The position numbers and the translations under genes are program-made. From Bryobacterales bacterium (GTDB taxonomy: Bacteria; Acidobacteriota; Terriglobia; Bryobacterales; Bryobacteraceae): a stretch of DNA of 64,000 bases. Each line of letters opens with the position of its first letter. Within the stretch, counting starts at the first letter, position 1. Location of the stretch: assembly GCA_016713735.1 (NCBI GenBank), contig JADJOP010000015.1:62001-126000 (forward strand). Reading direction: 5' to 3'. This document shows positions 34,269 through 43,254 of the stretch, in pieces. The notes below the pieces were generated by a model, which was not told where the DNA came from, made no database searches, and saw only the letters and a list, made by a program, of their open reading frames with translations.

Positions 34269-36797
34269 ATGAGCATCACCCAGACTTTCCTCCGTCACCT
34301 CCATCCATCCCCGATCTTTCACATCCTCGTCACCTTTACCCTCGTGGTTCCCCTCACGGCGCAGCCCGTCCAGGAACCCCCGGCTGGCTTCAGCCGCACC
34401 TCGCTGGCCCCGTATGGGCTTCTCATTGCCAACGCCGGCCAGTTTCCCCCGGAAACCCGTTTCCACGCCTATTCCCAGCGCCTGCAGGCCGAACTCTCGG
34501 CGGGCCGCATCCTGCTCACCCAGGATCAGGACCAGGTGGAGATGCTGTTCCCCGGCGCAAACGCCAACGCCCTCCCCGAACCCCTCGGCCCGCTGCCCAC
34601 CCGCGTCAACTACATCCTCGGCGACGCCAAGCCTCTCCAGGACGTCCCCGCCTACAGCGCCGCCCTCTACCGCGACCTCTACCCCGGCATCGACCTCCGC
34701 TTCACCGCCGAAGGCGGCCAGTTCAAAACCGACTTCATCGTCCAGCCCGGCGCTGACCACCGCCGCCTCCAGGTGCGCTATCGCGGCGCCTCGTCACTCA
34801 CCGTCGAGGACAACGGCGATCTCGCCATCGCCGCCGCCAACGGCGTCTTCCGCGAACACGCCCCCGTCGTCTATCAGGACCTTCCCGCCGGCCGCCACTA
34901 CCTCCAGGCGAGCTACTTCATTCAGGGCGACGACAGCGCCCGCTTCCTCGTCGAGGACTATGACCGCCGCTACCCCCTCGTCATCGACCCCGCCCTCTCC
35001 TACAGCACCTACTTCGGCGGCACCCGCGCCGACTATGGCGCCTCCATCGCCGTCGACACCGCCGGCTCCATGTACGTCGCCGGCTACACCGCCTCCACCA
35101 ACATCCCTACCCTTGGCTCCATCCAGAACTTCGGCGGCAACGTCGATGCCTTCGTCTTCAAGTTCAATAGCACCGGCACCACCCTGCTCTACGCCACCTT
35201 CATCGGTGGCTCCGGTGACGACCGCGCCACCGCCGTCGCCGTCGACGCCGCCGGCTCGGCGTACCTCTGCGGCGGCACCTACTCCACCAACTTCCCCACC
35301 GCCAACGCCACCCCCATCCAGCCCGCCCGCGGCGGCAACCGCGACGCCTTCGTGCTCAAACTGAACGCCGCCGGCAACGCCCTGGTTTACAGCAGCTACA
35401 TCGGCGGCTCGGGCAACGATGTCCTGAACGCCTGCGTCCTGGACTCCTACAACCAGCTCTACGCCGTCGGCGAAACCTCCTCCACCAATCTCCCCACCAA
35501 GTTCCCCTTCCAGGCCTCCAACGGCGGCGGTCTGGACGCCTTCCTCATTAAGGTCAGCCTCAATAACTCACTTTCGTTTGCCACCTACTTCGGCGGCAGC
35601 GGCGACGACAGCGGCCGCGGCATCGGCCTTCATCCGACCCAGCTCACCCCCTATGTCACCGGCTCCACCACCTCCACCAACCTGCCCCTGAAAAACCCCG
35701 CCCAACCCGCCACCGGCGGCGGTCAGGATGCCTTCGTCGCCCGCTTCAACAGCGACGCCAACAACCTTGTCTACTCCACCTACCTCGGCGGCTCGGGGGG
35801 CACCTCCATCCTCCCCGAACAAGGCCTCGCCATCACCGTCGATATCTTCGGAAACGCCTACACCGCCGGCGTCACCTCGTCCACCAACTTCCCCACGCTC
35901 GCCCCCTATCAGGCCACCAACCGCGGCGGCCTCGACGCCTTCTTCGCCAAACATGACAACGGTGGCCTGCGCGTCTTCAGCAGCTACTTTGGCGGCACAG
36001 GCGCCGACATCGCCACCGCTATCGCCGTCGACATCAACCGCCAGGTCTTCCTCGCCGGCTACTCCTCGTCGGTCAACCTCCCCACTTATCTCCCCGTCCA
36101 GGCCGCCAACGCCGGCTCCAGCGACGCCTTCGTCGCCCAGCTCAATGTCAACGGCTCAGCCCTCATCTTCAGCACTTACCTCGGCGGCACAGGCTCCGAC
36201 CAGGCCGCCGGAATCGCCATCAACGCCGCCGGCGAGATGTTCCTCACCGGAGTCACCGCCTCGTCCAACTTCCCCACCCAGTCCGCCTACCGCTTCACCA
36301 ACGCCGGCGTGCAGGACATCTTCCTCACCAAGATCACCGCCGCCCCCGTGCCCCCCTCGGCCCCCGTCTTCGCTTCGCTCATCCCCAACTCCGGCTCCGG
36401 CACATCGGCCACCTTCGCCCTGCGCTACACCGACGCCAACGGCGCCAATAACTTCGAGTCCGTGCAGTTTCTCATCAACGGCTCCTTCTCCGGCGTCAAT
36501 GCCTGCCAGGTCGCCTACGTCCACTCCACCGGCCTGGTCTACCTGCTCAACAACACCGGCACTTCGTGGCTCGGCGGCTACGCCCCGGGCACCCTCAACA
36601 CCCTCTCCAACTCCCAGTGTTCGCTCCCGCTGGCCTCCATGACGGTTTCCGCCATCGGCAGCGACCTCACCGTCAACATCCCCCTCTCCTTCGTGCCCAC
36701 CACCTTCACCGGCACGAAAACCATCTACGCCCTCGCCCTCGACAAAGGAGGTCTGCGCTCGGATTGGAACATCCGCGGCTCCTGGATCTTCCCCTGA
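34269..36797 (+). CDS. SBBP-repeat beta-propeller surface protein
   Basis: 842 residues from ATG 34269, chosen over the upstream TTG at 34254 because GGAG precedes it. A signal peptide ends PLTA before QPVQEPP. Residues about 40-230 form the N-terminal region common to such proteins (DLYPGIDLRFTAEGGQFKTD, DLPAGRHYLQASYFIQGDDS). From about 240 to 690 there are repeated SBBP blades of the type YSTYFGGTRADYGASIAVDT, AGSMYVAGYTASTNIPT and DAFVFKFNSTGTTLLYATFI. The final ~150 residues carry a separate beta domain (ATFALRYTDANGANNFESVQ). These proteins are numerous in Bryobacterales and are exported; their role is unknown, perhaps adhesion or matrix. Confidence 0.9.
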   Translation: MSITQTFLRHLHPSPIFHILVTFTLVVPLTAQPVQEPPAGFSRTSLAPYGLLIANAGQFPPETRFHAYSQRLQAELSAGRILLTQDQDQVEMLFPGANANALPEPLGPLPTRVNYILGDAKPLQDVPAYSAALYRDLYPGIDLRFTAEGGQFKTDFIVQPGADHRRLQVRYRGASSLTVEDNGDLAIAAANGVFREHAPVVYQDLPAGRHYLQASYFIQGDDSARFLVEDYDRRYPLVIDPALSYSTYFGGTRADYGASIAVDTAGSMYVAGYTASTNIPTLGSIQNFGGNVDAFVFKFNSTGTTLLYATFIGGSGDDRATAVAVDAAGSAYLCGGTYSTNFPTANATPIQPARGGNRDAFVLKLNAAGNALVYSSYIGGSGNDVLNACVLDSYNQLYAVGETSSTNLPTKFPFQASNGGGLDAFLIKVSLNNSLSFATYFGGSGDDSGRGIGLHPTQLTPYVTGSTTSTNLPLKNPAQPATGGGQDAFVARFNSDANNLVYSTYLGGSGGTSILPEQGLAITVDIFGNAYTAGVTSSTNFPTLAPYQATNRGGLDAFFAKHDNGGLRVFSSYFGGTGADIATAIAVDINRQVFLAGYSSSVNLPTYLPVQAANAGSSDAFVAQLNVNGSALIFSTYLGGTGSDQAAGIAINAAGEMFLTGVTASSNFPTQSAYRFTNAGVQDIFLTKITAAPVPPSAPVFASLIPNSGSGTSATFALRYTDANGANNFESVQFLINGSFSGVNACQVAYVHSTGLVYLLNNTGTSWLGGYAPGTLNTLSNSQCSLPLASMTVSAIGSDLTVNIPLSFVPTTFTGTKTIYALALDKGGLRSDWNIRGSWIFP

Positions 36798-36930
36798 GCC
36801 GCTCTCCACGGCCGTCCGGAGGGGCCGCGCCTCACGCCCGCGCGCTCCCCGGGCGCCGCCGCGATTCACTTCGCGCCACGCCCCCGGGCGCCGCGACTCA
36901 CCCCGGGCCACGCCCCCGCCTGGCGCCGCG

Positions 36931-37950
36931 CTAGCGCCGCGCCGAATAGGTCTTCTTATGCTGATTCCTCAGGTTCACCACCTCGAAACTCCCGTCCTTC
37001 CCGGCCGAAACCTTGAGCCCGTGCCCCTCGCACTTCTCCTCAAGATTGGCAATCTGATCGGCGGCCGTGTTGTGATCTGCTCCTCCGGCCACGGCGAAGT
37101 GAACCTGCCACAAATCCTCCAGCCCCGGCGAGGCCCGCACAACGTCCACCGCCGGCGCGGATCCACCCTTCTTGGCCCCGTTGTTCATGATCGTGACCCG
37201 CGGGGCCAGGGCATGAACGATCTGCGCCGGTCCGCTCATGTCCATCCCATGATGGGTGGTCAAATAGACATCCACCTTGCCGAGGAGATTCTGCGGACAG
37301 ACCAGCTCGAGCTCCTTGTTCCAGGTGAGATCCCCGAGATCGAGGAAGCGGAATTTGCCGTATGTCATCAGGAATCCCAGTGACCGCGCATTCTCGGTCG
37401 GGTCCACCGCCCGCTTCTGCGCCGCCGCGCACGCCGCGTTCTCCGCCCCGCCGCCCTTCACCGGCTTGGTGAGCAGCTCCCCGTTGGAGGCCACCGTCAA
37501 CACCTCCACGCCCTTCAACGGCAGCTTGTCGCCCACCTTCAACGTGATCCGCTTGCCCTTGGCCCGCGCCCGCTCATACGACGCGCTCAACTTCTGCCCC
37601 CCGGCGTTGGTCTCGTTGTTGTCGCCGTGATCGACAAAGTTCTTGATCGTCACCTTCTCGGCCAGCGCTTCCAGCCCGCCCACGTGGTCGGTATGGTAGT
37701 GCGTCATCCAGAAATAGTCGATGTGCTGGATGCCCGCCTGCTTCATCGCCGCCTGAATCCGCATCGGGTCCCGCCCCTCAAACCCCGGCCAGCCCGCGTC
37801 CACCAGCAGGCTCTCCCCGGCCGGCGTCACAATCAGCGTCGCCTGCCCTCCTTCCACATCCACAAAGTAGAAATCCAGCGTCTTCGGCGCCGCGCCAAGC
37901 GGCGCACTCATCACCGCGCAGGCGGCCAGTAAGCAGACTAGTCCTCGCAT
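36931..37950 (-). CDS. Secreted metallo-beta-lactamase-fold hydrolase
   Basis: 339 residues from ATG 37948-37950; the longer frame upstream would overlap dnaE and lacks a signal. A signal peptide (MRGLVCLLAACAVMSAPLGA) is followed by a MBL fold of the ComEC/Rec2-like secreted type: DFYFVDVEGGQATLIVTPAG, LLVDAGWPGFEGRDPMRI, and the zinc motif THYHTDHVGGLEALA. Later ligands include DLGDLTWNK and TTHHGMDMSG. It probably hydrolyses a phosphodiester or similar bond outside the cytoplasm. It is divergent from dnaE with 47 bp between starts, so promoters for both must overlap in that gap. Confidence 0.85.
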   Translation of the reverse strand: MRGLVCLLAACAVMSAPLGAAPKTLDFYFVDVEGGQATLIVTPAGESLLVDAGWPGFEGRDPMRIQAAMKQAGIQHIDYFWMTHYHTDHVGGLEALAEKVTIKNFVDHGDNNETNAGGQKLSASYERARAKGKRITLKVGDKLPLKGVEVLTVASNGELLTKPVKGGGAENAACAAAQKRAVDPTENARSLGFLMTYGKFRFLDLGDLTWNKELELVCPQNLLGKVDVYLTTHHGMDMSGPAQIVHALAPRVTIMNNGAKKGGSAPAVDVVRASPGLEDLWQVHFAVAGGADHNTAADQIANLEEKCEGHGLKVSAGKDGSFEVVNLRNQHKKTYSARR

Positions 37951-37997
37951 GCCGGGGATCGTATCACGGAACCGGGCGATACAATAAGCCCTGAGAG

Positions 37998-40900
37998 ATG
38001 TCCGCTCCACCCCCCTTCGTCCACCTTCACTGCCACACCGACTATTCCCTGCTCGACGGCGCCTGCGAAACCAAGCGCCTCATGCAGACCGTCGCCGAAC
38101 AGGGCATGCCCGCCGTCGCCATGACCGACCACGGCAACATGTTCGGCGCCGTCGAGTTCTATAACGCCGCCAAAGAGCAGGGCATCAACCCCATCATCGG
38201 CTGCGAAGCCTACACCGCCCCCCTCGGCCAGAAGGACCGCTCCAACGCCCGCGCCTACAACCACCTCGTCCTCCTCTGCCAAAACCAGGACGGCTACCGC
38301 AACCTCATCCAACTGGTCTCCTCCGGCTACCTCGACGGCTTCTACAACAAACCCCGCATCGATAAGGACCTCCTCGCCCGCCACTCCAAAGGCATCATCG
38401 CCCTCTCGGCCTGCCTCAAGGGCGACATCGCCGAACACCTCATGGAGGACAAGTACGCCGAGGCCAAACGCCTCGCCTACGAATACCAGGACATCTTCGG
38501 CAAGGACAACTTCTTCCTCGAGCTCCAGAACCACGGCCTCGAACAGGACAAGAAGATCCTGCCGATGCTGTATCGCATGAGCCGCGAAACCGGCATGCCG
38601 CTGGTGGCCACCAACGACGCCCACTACCTCAAACGCGACGACGCCCGCGCCCACGAAATCATGCTCTGCATCCAGACCGGCAAAACCGTGTCTGACCCCT
38701 CGCGCATGAGGTGGGACTCGCCTGACTTCTACCTCAAGTCGCGCGATGAAATGCTGCAGATCTTCGGCGAGGTCGAGGAAGCTCTCGACCGCACCTGGGA
38801 CATCGCCCAGCGCTGCCAGGTGAAGCTCGAAAAGGTCGCCGACCCCTTCCCCCGCTTCGACATCCCCTCGCCCCATTCCATCGACAGCTACTTCGAGTAC
38901 GTCGCCCGCGAAGGCTTTGAGCGCCGCCGCCCCCGCCTCGACGCCATGGCCAAGGCCGGCCAGCTCCGCCAGCCCATCGAGCTCTACTACGAACGTCTCG
39001 ATCGCGAGATCAAGATGATCCAGCAGATGAAGTTCTCCGGCTACTTCCTCGTCGTCTGGGATTTCATCCACTACTCGAAAACCAAGGGCATCCCCGTCGG
39101 CCCCGGCCGTGGCTCGGCCGCCGGATCGCTGGTCTCCTACGCCCTTTCCATCACCGACGTCGACCCACTCCAATACGGCCTGCTCTTTGAGCGCTTCCTC
39201 AACCCCGAGCGCGTCAGCATGCCCGACGTCGACATCGACTTCTGCACCAACCGCCGCGGCGAAGTCATCCAGTACGTCACCGAAAAATACGGCCGCGACT
39301 TCGTCGCCCAGATCATCACCTTCGGCACACTGGGCGCCCGCGCCGCCATCAAAGACGTCGGCCGCGTGCTCGATATGAGCTTCGGCGAGGTCGAAAAACT
39401 CACCAAGCTCGTCCCCTCGCAGCCCCTCAACATCAAGCTCAAGGAAGCCTTCTCCATGGAGCCGGGCTTTGAGGACGCCGCCAAGGCCGACCCCCGCGTG
39501 CGCGAAGTCCTCGACACCGCCGTGCGCCTCGAAGGCATGGCCCGCAACGCCGGCATGCACGCCGCCGGCGTCGTCATCTCCTCCACGCCGCTTAAGGAAC
39601 TCGTCCCCCTCTACAAAACAAACCGCGATGAAGTCGTCACGCAGTACGACATGTCGGGCGTGGAAAAGCTCGGCCTGTTGAAGATGGACTTCCTCGGCCT
39701 CACCACCCTCACCATCATCCACGAGGCCGTCCGCCTCATCGGCGTCCACCGCGGCGTCACCATCGTTCTCGAAGCCCTCCCCCTCGACGACAAGAAAACC
39801 TACGAGATCTTCTCCAACGGCTACACCAGCGGCATCTTCCAGTTTGAATCGCCCGGCATGCGCGACGTCCTCCGCCGCTACCAGCCCGAGCGCATCGAAG
39901 ACCTCACCGCGCTCAACGCCCTCTACCGCCCCGGTCCCATCAAGGGCGGCGTCATCGACGACTTCATTGACCGTAAACACGGCCGCAAACAGGTCAGCTA
40001 CGACGTCGAAGAGATCCGCCCCATCCTTGAGGAAACCTACGGCATCATGCTCTACCAGGAGCAGGTGATGCAGATCTCCCAGGTCCTCGCCGGCTACTCG
40101 CTCGGGGAAGCCGACATCCTCCGCCGCGCCATGGGCAAGAAGAAAAAGGAGGAGATGGACTCCCAGCGCGAACGCTTCGTGCAGGGCGCCGCCAAGCTCA
40201 AGTTCCCGCCCAAGAAGGTCGAGAAGATCTTCGACCTCATGGCCCAGTTCGCCGAATACGGCTTCAACAAGTCCCACTCGGCGGCCTATGCCTACCTCGC
40301 CTACCTCACCGCTTACCTCAAGGCCCACTACCCCATCGAGTTCATGAGCGCCCTGCTCACCTCGGAAACCGGCAACACCGCCAAGGTGGTCAAATACATC
40401 AACGAGTGCCGCGACATGCAGATTCAGGTCCTCCCGCCTGACATCAACCAGTCCGACCTCACCTTCACCCCCTCCGGCGACGCCATCCGCTTCGGCCTCG
40501 GCGCCATCAAAAACGTCGGCGCCGCCGCCGTCAACAACATCGTCGAGGCCCGCACCTCCGGCGGCCCCTTCTCCTCCATGGCCAGCTTCTGCGAACGCGT
40601 CGACCTCACCAGCGTCAACCGCCGAATGATTGAGAGCTTCATCAAGGCCGGCGCCATGGACTCCCTGCCCGGCAACCGCGCCCAGCTCTTCACCACCATC
40701 GACGGCGCCATGGAATCCGGCCAGCGCGCCATGCGCGACCGCCTCAGCGGCCAGAGCGGCCTCTTCGGTGAAATCCTCGCCGAAGCCCCCCAGGAACAGC
40801 CCCTCCCCAACCTCCCTGACTGGACCTCCAAGGAAAAACTCAACGGCGAAAAGGAGATGCTCGGCTTCTACGTCACCGGCCACCCGCTCGACGAATTCCG

Positions 40901-41468
40901 CGACAAGGTCCGCGAAAAGGCCACCCACAACTCCGCCGAACTGGAAGACCTCAAGCGCGGCGACGAGGTCGCCATCTGCGGCGTCATCACCGCCCTCCAG
41001 CGCCGCCGCAACAAAGACGGTAAACCCTGGGCCAGCTTCCAGCTCGAAGACTGGTTCGGCAACGCCGACTGCATGTGCTTCTTCACCGCCTACGAAACCC
41101 TCTCCGCTGACCTTGCCGAAGACGCCGCCGTCCTCATCCGCGGCACCGCCCTGCCTGAGGAAAACGCCCCCGCGCGGCTCTCCGTCAAAGAGGTCACTCC
41201 GCTGGCCAACCTCCGCATCTCGCTGCCCCGCCTCATCTCCATCCGCGTCCCGGTCGGCGCCCGCTCCGCCGATCTCGACCGTGCCGCCGCCCTCCAACAG
41301 CTCTTCACCACCAAGCAGGGCGAAGCCGAGGTCCGCCTCCGTCTTGAGAAGCCCCGCGACTTTTCAGTTATCCTGGATATACAGGCTCGCGTCCGCCCCG
41401 ATAAGGAGTTCTGCGCCGAAGTGGAGCGCATTTGCGGACCGCAGGCCGTGGAAGTGCTCGCCGACTGA
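37998..41468 (+). CDS. dnaE: DNA polymerase III subunit alpha
   Basis: 1156 residues, the usual size of DnaE1. The PHP domain opens FVHLHCHTDYSLLDGACE. The polymerase palm carries the catalytic aspartates in MPDVDIDFCTNRRGEV, preceded by GPGRGSAAGSLVSYALSITD. The tau/beta-binding and helix-hairpin-helix regions follow, ending with an OB-fold (PWASFQLEDWFGNADCMCFF). It replicates the chromosome. A TACAAT -10-like box at 37980-37985 sits just before the ATG. The final TGA overlaps the accA ATG as TGATG, so replication and fatty-acid synthesis genes are co-translated here. Confidence 0.97.
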   Translation: MSAPPPFVHLHCHTDYSLLDGACETKRLMQTVAEQGMPAVAMTDHGNMFGAVEFYNAAKEQGINPIIGCEAYTAPLGQKDRSNARAYNHLVLLCQNQDGYRNLIQLVSSGYLDGFYNKPRIDKDLLARHSKGIIALSACLKGDIAEHLMEDKYAEAKRLAYEYQDIFGKDNFFLELQNHGLEQDKKILPMLYRMSRETGMPLVATNDAHYLKRDDARAHEIMLCIQTGKTVSDPSRMRWDSPDFYLKSRDEMLQIFGEVEEALDRTWDIAQRCQVKLEKVADPFPRFDIPSPHSIDSYFEYVAREGFERRRPRLDAMAKAGQLRQPIELYYERLDREIKMIQQMKFSGYFLVVWDFIHYSKTKGIPVGPGRGSAAGSLVSYALSITDVDPLQYGLLFERFLNPERVSMPDVDIDFCTNRRGEVIQYVTEKYGRDFVAQIITFGTLGARAAIKDVGRVLDMSFGEVEKLTKLVPSQPLNIKLKEAFSMEPGFEDAAKADPRVREVLDTAVRLEGMARNAGMHAAGVVISSTPLKELVPLYKTNRDEVVTQYDMSGVEKLGLLKMDFLGLTTLTIIHEAVRLIGVHRGVTIVLEALPLDDKKTYEIFSNGYTSGIFQFESPGMRDVLRRYQPERIEDLTALNALYRPGPIKGGVIDDFIDRKHGRKQVSYDVEEIRPILEETYGIMLYQEQVMQISQVLAGYSLGEADILRRAMGKKKKEEMDSQRERFVQGAAKLKFPPKKVEKIFDLMAQFAEYGFNKSHSAAYAYLAYLTAYLKAHYPIEFMSALLTSETGNTAKVVKYINECRDMQIQVLPPDINQSDLTFTPSGDAIRFGLGAIKNVGAAAVNNIVEARTSGGPFSSMASFCERVDLTSVNRRMIESFIKAGAMDSLPGNRAQLFTTIDGAMESGQRAMRDRLSGQSGLFGEILAEAPQEQPLPNLPDWTSKEKLNGEKEMLGFYVTGHPLDEFRDKVREKATHNSAELEDLKRGDEVAICGVITALQRRRNKDGKPWASFQLEDWFGNADCMCFFTAYETLSADLAEDAAVLIRGTALPEENAPARLSVKEVTPLANLRISLPRLISIRVPVGARSADLDRAAALQQLFTTKQGEAEVRLRLEKPRDFSVILDIQARVRPDKEFCAEVERICGPQAVEVLAD

Positions 41469-42319
41469 TGGCAGACCAACCAACCCCCTCTCCGACCCCC
41501 GCCCCCGTGGCTCCGCCCATGAATCCTTCCTGGGCCCGCGTGCAACTCGCCCGCCACCCCAAGCGGCCCCATTCCCTCGACTACATCAACAAAATCGTCG
41601 AGGGCTTCCAGGAGCTCCACGGCGACCGCCACTACGCCGACGACGCCGCCATCGTGGGCGGTTTCGGCTTCCTTGCCGGACGCCCCGTCATGATCATCGG
41701 CCAGCAAAAGGGCCGCGACACCAAGCAGAAACTCATCCGCAACTTCGGCATGCCCAAGCCCGAGGGCTACCGCAAGGCCCTCCGCCTCATGCGCCTCGCC
41801 GATAAGTTCCGCCGCCCCATCCTGACCCTTCTCGACACCCCCGGCGCCTACCCCGGCATCGACGCCGAAGAGCGCGGCCAGGCCGAAGCCATCGCCCTCA
41901 ACCTCCGCGAAATGGCCCGCCTCCAGGTCCCCGTCATCGCCATCGTCATTGGCGAGGGCGGCTCCGGCGGCGCCCTCGGCCTCGGCGTCGCCAACCGCGT
42001 CTACATGATGGAAAACTCCGTCTACAGCGTCATCTCGCCGGAATCCTGCGCCGCCATCATCTACCGCGACGCCTCCCACGCCGCCAAAGCCGCCGAAGCC
42101 CTCCGCCTTACCCCCGACGACCTCCTCAAACTCGGCCTCATCGACGGCATCATCCCCGAACCCGGCGGCGGGGCCCAGGATGATCCCGATGGCGCCTCGG
42201 TCGCCCTCGCCGCCGCCGCCACCCACGCCCTCGACGAACTCTCGCAAATGGACGGCCCCGCCCTGGCCGCCCACCGCTACGACAAGTTCCGCCAGATGGG
42301 CAGCTTCTTCTCGGAGTAA
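41468..42319 (+). CDS. accA: Acetyl-CoA carboxylase carboxyltransferase subunit alpha
   Basis: 283 residues from the ATG overlapping the dnaE stop. The family pattern is clear: ARHPKRPHSLDYINKIVEGF, FQELHGDRHYADDAAIVGGF, GQQKGRDTKQKLIRNFGMPK, the LLDTPGAYPGIDAEERGQAE motif, and GEGGSGGALGLGVANRVYMM. With the beta subunit (not in the window) it moves the carboxyl group from biotin to acetyl-CoA to make malonyl-CoA. The N-terminus is a short Pro/Ala/Thr-rich extension in place of the usual coiled start. A 13-bp repeat covers its stop (see 42308-42339). Confidence 0.95.
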   Translation: MADQPTPSPTPAPVAPPMNPSWARVQLARHPKRPHSLDYINKIVEGFQELHGDRHYADDAAIVGGFGFLAGRPVMIIGQQKGRDTKQKLIRNFGMPKPEGYRKALRLMRLADKFRRPILTLLDTPGAYPGIDAEERGQAEAIALNLREMARLQVPVIAIVIGEGGSGGALGLGVANRVYMMENSVYSVISPESCAAIIYRDASHAAKAAEALRLTPDDLLKLGLIDGIIPEPGGGAQDDPDGASVALAAAATHALDELSQMDGPALAAHRYDKFRQMGSFFSE

Positions 42320-42339
42320 CGACTTTTTCTCGGAGTAAC
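42308..42339 (+). repeat. 13-bp direct repeat spanning the accA stop and the next ribosome site
   Basis: TTCTCGGAGTAAC occurs at 42308-42320 and again at 42327-42339. The first copy encodes the end of AccA (FSE-stop). The second gives GGAG just ahead of the next ATG (42342), so the duplication may have created that gene's ribosome-binding site. Confidence 0.75.
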
Positions 42340-42341
42340 AA

Positions 42342-42617
42342 ATGGGTAAACCCGCTCTCTGGATCGGCGTCTTCTTCCTCATCGCCTTCGGCGCCATCAT
42401 GTATAGCTCGTTCACCGGCATGACTCAGTTCCGCGTCGAGGTCTGCGTCACCGACAACGGCCGCCAGGCCTGCCGCATCGCCTCCGCCGAAACTCAGGAA
42501 AAGGCCCAATCGGCCGCCACCACCAACGCCTGCGCCCAACTCGTCAGCGGCATGACCGCCTCCATGGCCTGCCAGGGCCGCACGCCCGTTTCCGTCAAAG
42601 TCCTCAGCGGCAACTAA
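42342..42617 (+). CDS. Small membrane-anchored hypothetical protein
   Basis: 91 residues. One N-terminal hydrophobic segment (ALWIGVFFLIAFGAIMYSSF) is followed by a short polar domain with four Cys (VEVCVTDNGRQACRIASAE, TTNACAQLVSGMTASMACQG) that could form two disulphides outside the membrane. No family was recognised. It follows accA by 22 bp with a repeat-derived GGAG site, so it is probably co-transcribed. Confidence 0.6.
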   Translation: MGKPALWIGVFFLIAFGAIMYSSFTGMTQFRVEVCVTDNGRQACRIASAETQEKAQSAATTNACAQLVSGMTASMACQGRTPVSVKVLSGN

Positions 42618-42648
42618 CGCTTCTCCCGCTCCCCCGTCTGAGCGAGGC

Positions 42649-43233
42649 ATGCACCGTCTCGCGCTTCTCGCGCTCTCCTGCGCCTCCCTCCTCCCCGCCG
42701 CGCCCCTCACCACCCTCGAGCGCGAGCGCCTGCTGGAACACTACCGCATGACCCAGTCCTGGCTCGTCTCCGAACTCGCCGGACTTTCCGAAGCGCAAAC
42801 CCAGTGGCGCGCCGCCGAAAACAAGTGGAGCATCACCGATGTCGTCGCCCACCTCGCCATCGCCGAGCCCCAATACTGGGACCAGGTGAAGCAGTCCCTC
42901 GCCAAGCCCGTCGAAGGAGGCTTTAAACCCAAGGCGACCGACGCCGGCGTCCTCTGGTACGGCATCGACCGCTCCCAGCGCAACCGCACCGCCGAAGCCC
43001 GCACCCCCCAAGGCGAATACAAAACCGCCGCCGCCGCCCATGCCGCCTTTCAGAAACTCCGTTCCGAAATCATCGCCTTCGTCCAATCCACCCCCGACGA
43101 CCTCCGCGGCCGGCGCTTCCTCACCAGCGAGATGGACGTCTACCAGTGGCTCCTCATGATCACCTCCCACTCCCAGCGCCACATCCTGCAAATCCGCGAA
43201 GTGAAGGCCAGCCCCGGCTTCCCGGCGAAATAG
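42649..43233 (+). CDS. DinB/YfiT-like protein, exported
   Basis: 194 residues. A short signal-like start (MHRLALLALSCASLLPA) precedes a DinB-like four-helix bundle: LLEHYRMTQSWLVSELAGLS, KWSITDVVAHLAIAEPQYWD, and the C-terminal MITSHSQRHILQIREVK with the metal-binding His pattern HxxxH. DinB superfamily proteins include metal-dependent thiol transferases and proteins of unknown function. An exported form is unusual but has been seen in Bryobacterales as far as I recall. The substrate is unknown. Confidence 0.8.
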   Translation: MHRLALLALSCASLLPAAPLTTLERERLLEHYRMTQSWLVSELAGLSEAQTQWRAAENKWSITDVVAHLAIAEPQYWDQVKQSLAKPVEGGFKPKATDAGVLWYGIDRSQRNRTAEARTPQGEYKTAAAAHAAFQKLRSEIIAFVQSTPDDLRGRRFLTSEMDVYQWLLMITSHSQRHILQIREVKASPGFPAK

Positions 43234-43254
43234 CGCGCCACTCTCCTCGCCCCC

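Noticed and set aside
36798..36930. C-rich repeat-like stretch between the SBBP and MBL genes
   Set aside because: Only loose, GC-rich similarity between short blocks (GCCACGCCCCCG-type); no clear unit could be defined.
37938..41297. Open reading frame of 1119 residues antisense to dnaE
   Set aside because: It is the complement of dnaE in GC-rich sequence with low-complexity Asp/Glu/Gly composition and no family motifs; GC-rich codons leave long antisense frames open.
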